Shown: in pieces, positions 56,201 to 64,000 of the stretch | How the letters are laid out: the number at the start of each line of letters is the position of its first letter | Position numbering within the stretch: the stretch's first letter is position 1 | Assembly (NCBI RefSeq): GCF_963678635.1 | Contig: NC_087069.1 | Location: 22,974,360-23,038,359, forward strand | Source: Symsagittifera roscoffensis | Lineage: Eukaryota; Xenacoelomorpha; Acoela; Convolutidae | DNA: 64,000 nt | Direction: 5' to 3' | The notes under the pieces: generated by a model | What the model was told of the DNA's origin: nothing | What the model saw: only the letters and a program-made list of their open reading frames with translations | Database searches by the model: none | Made by a program: the position numbers and the translations under genes

Positions 56201-58834
56201 AAAAAATAAAAACATATTTTCATACGAACAATTAAAAATTTTTAAAACGTTAAGTATCAAAAAAATTTATTAAATTTATCAGTAATTTAGAGCTACAAAC
56301 TTTACACAACGAGGAAGCGCAGCTTTGCATTACTTAGGATACAGCACCAGCGTAGCTTTGCAGACTGCCGAACAAAAAAGTAGACTGAAAAACTGAACAA
56401 AAAGCATTCAAAAAATTGACAAAAAACACATGGCCTTAAAACTCTTTCAATAATATCTGGAACAATTTATAATTGAAATTTTACTTTTTTGATACAGAGA
56501 CGAAACTGAGCTTTGCACCACTTACAATTAAAAAAAATGAATATCACTATTTGCAGATGAAGCGACAAATCGGAAACTTAAAAGCTCAAAAAAGTTTCCG
56601 TTGATAAAAAAATAAAAGTTTCTTAAAAAAACCCTATCGATGAAACATTTCGAGCCATTTCATTTGCCTAGCACGGTTTCTAAGCGAATATTCTTCACTT
56701 TGTTGCAATAACTGTTCATTATTGTGGGTATTTTTTTCACTTTCAGCCCCTTCTGGTTGGTTTGTCTGAACTGCAAAGGCAAATTGGTCCACTTGAATTG
56801 GCATCCTGTTCAGCCTGCTTTTTCCGGTGGACGCTAAGTTATTTTCAGCTCATGTTTAGCTGTGGAGGGTGCATCAATTTAAAAAAAAAAGAGTTCTTTC
56901 CACCTTTCATCCAAAATTTGGCGTGTTTGCAGGTACATTGAGTTTCTCAAGCCTTTCAATTACCAACGCCTACACATTTTTATTTTTTTTTGCGATTAAA
57001 TTGCGTTTTTAGTTTGTTTTCAATTGATTTCTAGCTGTGAAGAGATGAATCATTTTAGATATATAAATAATTTTTTCCATAATTTTACCAAAAATTGTCG
57101 TGTTTCCAGGCAACTTTAGCTGCTCGATCCTCATTACCACTAACGCTAACCAATTCTATTTTTGTGGTTATTTCTAGCACAATTGTTACATTTGAGTTTT
57201 TTTAAATGAATTTTTCCCTTTTGTAACGACACGTAAAAAAATATCGACATCGAATCGAACCTTTGTAAAAAAAAAGTTTCCAGTCATGTTTAAAAATAAA
57301 AACAGGATAAAACAGTACTGTAACAGTAATGTTGCAGTTATAGAACAGTATTGGCAAACTTTTACTGTTCAATTTCTTGGTCAGCTGAAAATCAGATTGA
57401 AATACTGGTTTTACTCTCATACATGACTGAATTTTGTTTTACAACTGTTGTTTTACTTGAACAGTACTGGGATTCTTTCCTCTCACATTGCTGAGACACA
57501 TTTTCTTTTTGTTTAAAAAACCTCTTGTTACGAACACACTGAGTGTTAATAAATTGTTCTAAGGTTTTCAAGTGCAAAAATAATGAAAAAACAATGCATT
57601 AAGCTGTTGCAAGGAAAAAGCTATGGTTTTACAACATGTTCTTCCAACTTGTTTTTTTTTCCAACGAAAATTTTTGAAAAATTTCATCACGGTTATCTCG
57701 AAGTGTGTCGAACATAGTACCATATCGAAGCCCTATCTTGAATGCAAAACGTCAAAAGCTTCGTTTTTTTCTCCCATGTTTCTTTTAACCCGCCAACAAA
57801 ACTTCATGAAAGAAAATATCGAAGGTGGGATTTGAAACTTTTGAAAATCTGTTTTCATAAAACGCTAGAAACGTAACTAAACTATAACATTCTAAAAACG
57901 ATAAAATGGAATTTTCAGCGTGACTGATTTGTTTTTGTCATTAATCTTTTTACCTTGTGTTTTATCAAAAAGAAAAAGTTTGAAACCCCTTTTTCTTGAA
58001 ACTTGTTTTTTTTTTCTTCTAAAAGTGGGTATTCCTTGCTGTTGTGTCTGTTAAGGTGTCAGGAAACAAAATAAAGCCATTAAAACTTTGATGAAAACTT
58101 TATGAACGGAGTACCCAAAGCATAAGCCCCAAAATAAATTTCAACCTGTAGTTAAGGTTATAAACTTTTGGGACTTGAATAAAAAAGCGTTAAAGAGTAG
58201 ATTGGAGTTTATTCCAGTTCTTGTCAGGAGTTATTCCAGCTCTTGTTCCAAACCTGCTATTCTTGTATCTTCCAATCCCCTCATAACGAAACTTTGATAA
58301 AGTCATAGCAAATGAAATGTGTGCAAAACGAAAATTTAATCTTCTTTCTTCTTTTTGTTTAATTCTTTTTGCAAATATTTCAAATGAAAATTTCTTTTAG
58401 TACTTCTGGTTGGCTTCCCTAGTACTAAGTTCCAATTGTTTTCGAGCAATTCGATGATTCAATTCACAAAATTTAAAATGACTTAAATATTTTTAGTCGG
58501 ATTTTCAATAAAAGGTTATCAAATTTTTCAGGATTTTGTTCTGATTAGGGCAGTGGATTGATCTTCAAATAAATTCTGGCATTATCCAAAAAACGCGCGC
58601 AACAATTCTTTACTAAAAATTACGTAACAAATCATGCGCAACAACAAAGTCTGCCCATAAGCCTAAAAATTGGACTAATTAACCTCCAAGTGTTTGATTT
58701 TTCTTTGGAAAAAAATTGAATTACATTTTGAGCCAAAATTAAGTTAGAAAAACATAAATTTGGTCAAAGTAAATCAGGTTTTGAGCACAAAAAAATCAAT
58801 AAAACCTCAGTGCGTCATCAATCAAAAAGAATCA
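53296..58834. repeat. Large tandem duplication, copy B (5539 bp)
   Basis: This is the direct partner of copy A. It ends at AAGAATCA, where the satellite array continues. It lacks the R1 insertion (empty site at about 55814-55820) and the inverted block (single copy at about 57870-58190). Confidence 0.9.
56634..56804 (-). CDS. Small open frame kept in both duplicate copies (copy B)
   Basis: This is the counterpart of 50477-50647, 57 codons with stop and no indel between copies. The upstream part present in copy A, with the candidate splice acceptor, is deleted here. Confidence 0.2.
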   Translation of the reverse strand: MPIQVDQFAFAVQTNQPEGAESEKNTHNNEQLLQQSEEYSLRNRARQMKWLEMFHR

Positions 58835-61800
58835 GATTTTGGGCCCAATTCATGAAAAAAAAGATAATTTGTTCAAACTATATCTAATTTTGAGCAAAAA
58901 AGTATGCAATAAACCATAGAACATCATGAAACTGAATCGGATTTTGGATCAAAATGAGGTGTTAAAAAAACAAGAATTTGGTCGATTTAAATAAGACTTT
59001 GAGCACAAAAAAATGACATACAACCATATAATGCCATCAATATGTATCAGATTTCAGGCCAAAACTAAGAAGAATATTATGAATTTTGTCAAAAGAAATC
59101 AGACCGTGAGCACAAAAATGCAATAAAAACGCAGAACGCCATCATTATGAATCAGATTTTGGGCCGAAACTATGAAACAAAATCATTATTTTGATCAAAA
59201 TAATTCAAGTTTTGAGCACAAAAATATGCAAAAAAAAACCCAGAAAGTCATCAATATGAATCAGATTTTCGGTCGAATTTATTTTGAAAACTCTAAAATT
59301 GGTCCAGTTAAGTCAGAAGTTGAATACAGAAAATGCAATGAAACCACAGAACGTATTCAATTTGAATCAAACTTTGGGCCAATTCTATGTTGAAAAATCA
59401 TGATTTTGGTCAAAAAATATCAATTTTTGAGCTCAAAAACATGCAACAAAAAAAAACCATAGAAAACAATCGAAAGGAATCAGATTTTGGGCCAAAACGA
59501 CGTTAAAAATTTATAAATTTGGTCAAAATAAAAAAAAATTGAGCTCAAAAATATGACATACAGCTATAAAACGCTATCAATATGAATCAGATTTCAGGCC
59601 AAAACTAAGATGAATAATATGAATTTTGTCAAAAGAAATCAGACTTGAGCCCAAAAAATGCAATAAAACCGCAGAAAGTTATCATTATGAATCAGATTTC
59701 GGGCCAAAACTATGAAACCAAATCATTAATTTGATAAATATAAATCAAGTTTTGAGCACAAAAGTATGCAATAAAACCACAGAAAGTCATCAATATAAAT
59801 CAGGTTTTGGGTCGAATTTAGGTTAAAAAATCAAGAATTTGATCTAAGCAAATCTAATTTTGAGCTTAAAATTAGCAATAAAACCATAGAACAAAATTAT
59901 ATGAATCAGTTTTGAATCATGACCAAAAAACTATGAGTTTGGTCGACATAAAAAAGATTTGAGCACAAAAATATGATAAACAACCATAAAACCGCTTCAA
60001 TTCGAATCAGAATTGAGGCCAAAACTAAGTTGAAATCCATAAAATTTTTCGTCATAAATCAGACTTTGAGCATGAAAATTTGCAATTGAACCACAGAAAG
60101 ACATCAGTATGCATCAGATTTTGGGGAATTAATATGGTCAAATTATAAATCAAAAAGACAATAGAACATCATCAGTATTAATCAGATTTTGGGCCGAACT
60201 TACGTTGAAAAATAATGAATTTGGTCAAATCAAATCTAATTTTGAGCACACAAAAAACGCAACAGAATCATGAAACACCATCAAAATGAACCAATTTTTG
60301 GGCCAAAGCGAATTCAAAAAAATCATTAATTTGGTCGAAATAAATCAGATTTTGAGCAAAAAAAATCCGCCAATTTAATGTAAAAAATTCATGAACTTGG
60401 TCAATCTAAACCTAATTTTGAGCACAAAAATATGCAATAAAACCATCGAACGCCATCATATTGAACCAAATTTTTGGTCAAAACCGTATTGAAAAAACTT
60501 GAGTTTGGTCGAAAAAATCAGACTTTGAAAACAAAATTAAGATGCACAACCGTAGAACGCCATCAATTTGAATCAAATTTGAGGCCAAAACTATGTTGAA
60601 TTCTATGAATCTTTTCAAATTAAATCAACTTTTTAGCACACAAAATTGCAATAAGACGTCAGAACGTCGTCAAAATGAATCAGATTTTGGGCCAAAATTT
60701 TGTAACAAAATCATTAACTTAGTCAAAATAAAATAAATTTTGAGCACAAAACTTTGCAATAAAACCCCAGAACGTCTTCAATATGAAACAGGATTTTGGC
60801 CAAGTTTTTGTTAAAAAATCATGAGTTTGGTCAAAATAAATCTAAATTGCAAAAATATGCAAAAGCGCAAAAATATGCAAAAAAATTATTGAACACAATC
60901 AAAATGAATCAGACTTTCGGCCATTAGGAAGTTAAAAATCATGATTTTTGTCAAAATAGTTCAGATTTTGAACACAAATATGTTATACAACCGTAGAAAA
61001 CCATCAAGTGAATTATATTTGAGGAGAAAACTAAGTTGAACACTATGAATTTTGCCAAAAATAGGTTTTGAGCACAAAAAAACTCAATAAAACCTCAGTT
61101 CGTCATCAATATGCATCAGATTTGGGGCCCAAACTATGAAACAAGATCATTAATTTGGTCGAAATTAATCAAACTATGAGCACAAAATAATGCAAGAAAA
61201 CCTCAGAATGTCATCAAAATGAATCAGATTTTGGGTCAAACTTATGTTGAAAAATCATGAATTTGGTCAAAACAAATCTAATTTTGAGCACAAAAAGCTG
61301 CAACAAAACCATAGAACACAATCAAAATGAATCAGACTTACGGCCATAAAAAAGCTTAAAAAATCCTGATTTTTGTGGAAATAGTTCAGATTTCGAGCAC
61401 AAAAATATGTTAAACATTCGTAGAAGGTCATCAATCTGAATCAGATTTGGCGCCCTAAAAATGTAACAAAATCGTTAGTTTGGTAAAACTAAATCTAATT
61501 ATAAGCCCAAAAATATGCAATGAAACCCAGAATGTTATCTATATGAATCAATTTTAGGGCCGCATTATGTTGAAAAATCATTATATTGGTCTCAATAAAT
61601 CAAACTTTGAGCTCAAAAATAAAATAGACAACCGTAGAACGCCATCATTTTGAATCAAAATTGAGACCAAAAATAAAATTGATTACCATGAATTTCTTAA
61701 ATTAAAATCAGGCTTTGAGCACAAAAATTTGCAATAAAACGTCAGAACGTCATCAATATGAACCAGACTTTGGGCCAGAACTATGTTAAAAAATCGTTAA

Positions 61801-64000
61801 CATGGTTAAAAAAAGTTCAATTTTGAGCACAGAAGTATGCAAAAAACCACAGAATGTCATCATTATCAATCAAAATTTGGGCCAAATTATGTTGAAAAAT
61901 CATAAATTTGAAATGAAGTTGATCAAAATAAACCTAATTTTGAGCACGAAAAAATGCAATAAAACCATTGAACACAATCAAATACAATCAGATTTTCTGC
62001 CACAAGGAAGTTCAAAAATCATGAAATTGGTCGAAATAAATTAGATTTTGAGCACAAAAATATGTTATAAAACCGTAGAACACCGTCATGTGAATCATAT
62101 TTCAGGTCAAAATTAAGTTGAATACAATAAATTTTTCTTAAAAAAATTAGGCTTTGAGCAAAAAAAATCGATAAAACCTCAGTTCGTCACCAATATGCAT
62201 TTAATTCGGGGCCCAAACTATATAAGAAGATCATTAATTTGATCAAATAAAATCAAACTATGAGCACAAAAATTTGCAATATAACGTCAGAATGTCAACA
62301 AAATGATTCAGATTTTGGGTTAGATTTATGTTAAAAAATCATTAAATTGGTCAATACAAACCTAATTTTGAGCACAAAAATATGCAACAAATCCATAGAG
62401 CACAATCAAAATGAATCAGACTTACGGCCATAAGGAAATTTAAAAAATCATGATTTTTTTCAAAATAGTTCAGGTTTTGAGCAAAAAATATAATAAGCAA
62501 CCGTAGAAAGTCATCAATCTGAATCAGATTTGGGGCCCTAAATATGTAACAAAATCTTTAGTTTGGTCGAACTAAATCAAGTTATGAGCACAAAAGTATG
62601 CAGAGAAACCCAGATGTTATCTATATGAATCAATTTTAGGGCCGCATTATGTTGAAAAATCATTAATTTGGTCTCAGTAAAGCTAAATTTGAGCACAAAA
62701 AAAAATGCAAAAAAAAACCATCGAACGCCAACAAAATGAACCCAATTTTTGGCCGAAATGATGTCAAAATAACATGAGATTGGTTGATCGAAATCAAACT
62801 TTGAGCGCAAAAATAAAATGCACAACCGTAGAACGCCATCAATTTGAATCAAAATTGAGACGAAAAACAAATCGATTACCATGAATTTTTTAAATTAAAA
62901 CCAGGCTTTGAGCACAAAAGTTTGCGATAAAACGTCAGAACGTCGAACGTCATCGAAATGAACCAGATTTTGGACAGAGAAATGTAACAAAATCATTGAC
63001 ATGGTTAAAATAAGTTCAATTTTGAGCATGAAAGTTTGCAAGAACACCACAGAAGGTCAATAAATTCAATCAAAATTTGGGCCAATTTTTTGTTGAAAAT
63101 CATGAATTTGAAATGAAGTTGGTCAAAACAAATCTAATTTTGAGCACGAAAATATGCAATGAAATCCTTGAACACAATCGAATAGAATCAAATTTTCTGC
63201 CACAAGGAGTTTCAAATATCATGATTATTGTCGAATTAGTTCAAATTTTGAAAACAAATGTTAAACAACCGTAGAAAGTCGTCAATCTGAATCAGATTTG
63301 GGGCCCTAAATATGTAACAAAATCATTAGTTTGGTCGAAGTAAATCAAATTATGAGCACAAAAATATGCAATGAAACTCAGAATATTATCTAAATGAATC
63401 ACTTTTAGGGCCGAATTTATGTTGAAAAATCATAAGTTTGGTCAAAATAAAGCTAATTTTGAGCACAAAAAAAATGCAATAAAACCATCGAACGCCAACA
63501 AAATGAACCCAATTTCTGGCCGAAACGATTTTGAAATAACATGAGTTTGATCGATCGAATTCAAACTTTGAGCACGAAAATAAGATACACAACCGTAGAA
63601 CGCCATCAATTTGAATCAAAATTGAGACCAAAAACAAATTGATTACTATGAATTTTTTTAAATGAAATCAGGCTTTGAGCACAAAAAATTACAATAAAAA
63701 GTCAGAACGTCATCAATATGAACCAGATTTTGGGCCGGAAGAATATAACAAAATCTTTAATATGGTTAAAATAAGTTCAATTTTGAGCACAAAAATTTGC
63801 AAGAAAACCACAGAAGGTCATCAATATGAATCAAAATTTGGGCCGAACTTTTGTTGAAAAATCCTGAATTTGAAATGAAATTGGTCAAAATAAATCTATT
63901 TTTTGAGAACGAAAATAAGCAACAAAACCATAGAACTCAATCAAAATGAATCAGACTTTCGGCCATAAGGAAGTTCAAAAATCATAAAATTGGTCAAAGT
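58715..64000 (+). repeat. Diverged satellite array, monomer about 108 bp, to the window edge
   Basis: Marks recur every 105-110 bp: ATGAATCAGATTTTGGGCC, GTTGAAAAATCATGAATTTG, TTTTGAGCACAAAAATATGC and AAAACCATAGAACGCCATC. About 48 monomers are present. Neighbouring monomers differ by 15-30 percent, while distant ones match better: TTTGAAATGAAGTTG occurs only at 61907, 63107 and 63869 (1200 and 762 bp apart). All open frames inside it (for example 59172-59393 and 62577-62882) are chance. Confidence 0.92.

Noticed and set aside
59172-63857. Several 60-101 codon frames in the satellite.
   Set aside because: They fall at the same monomer positions only by chance, are not kept across monomers, and lie in noncoding tandem DNA.

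Overview
The window looks like AT-rich nuclear DNA from an invertebrate metazoan. It carries spliceosomal-type introns with GTAAGT-like donors, a polyadenylation signal, and remnants of APE-type non-LTR, Ty3/gypsy, Ty1/copia and hAT-type elements, plus tandem satellite DNA. No bacterial operon structure, CRISPR array, rRNA or convincing tRNA is visible. The species cannot be named from sequence alone. One assembly gap of 200 N lies at 19163-19362.

Layout. 1-2650 (minus strand): an apparently recent non-LTR retrotransposon that runs off the left edge. It has ORF1 and an uninterrupted ORF2 (endonuclease plus the start of reverse transcriptase), joined in the same frame across a single TGA followed by CTAG. 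A 353-bp hAT-type MITE sits inside ORF1. About 4030-8560 (minus): a decayed Ty3/gypsy pol with a 1047-bp internal tandem duplication. 8.6-16.6 kb: mostly unassigned DNA with two weak candidate spliced ORFs. 16614-18377 (plus): the only convincing host gene, a serine-rich, largely disordered protein whose C-terminus is probably encoded by two short extra exons. 19.36-23.94 kb (minus): fragments of a second gypsy-type element (gag, protease) abutting a decayed copia pol that carries its own 1-kb tandem duplication.

24-46 kb: a repeat-rich tract. It contains two interspersed non-coding families (called R1 and R2 here), several palindromic elements, short tandem arrays, a remnant of another non-LTR element (34.5-36.7 kb, plus strand) and a G/C-homopolymer tract. 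46646-58834: a 6.65-kb direct tandem duplication whose copies differ by an R1 insertion and by a local inverted duplication, so the two copies act as filled and empty sites. From about 58.7 kb to the right edge: a diverged satellite with a monomer of about 108 bp and higher-order periods near 760 and 1200 bp.

How the parts relate: most of the DNA is transposon remnants and segmental or satellite duplication. The most interesting signals are (1) the ORF1/ORF2 junction of the left-edge retrotransposon, which has the form of a known leaky-stop context and leaves ORF2 with no usable start codon; (2) the R1 family, whose ends can be set at near base-pair resolution from a nested insertion and from the duplicated empty site; and (3) repeated local tandem duplications whose junctions suggest microhomology or template switching.
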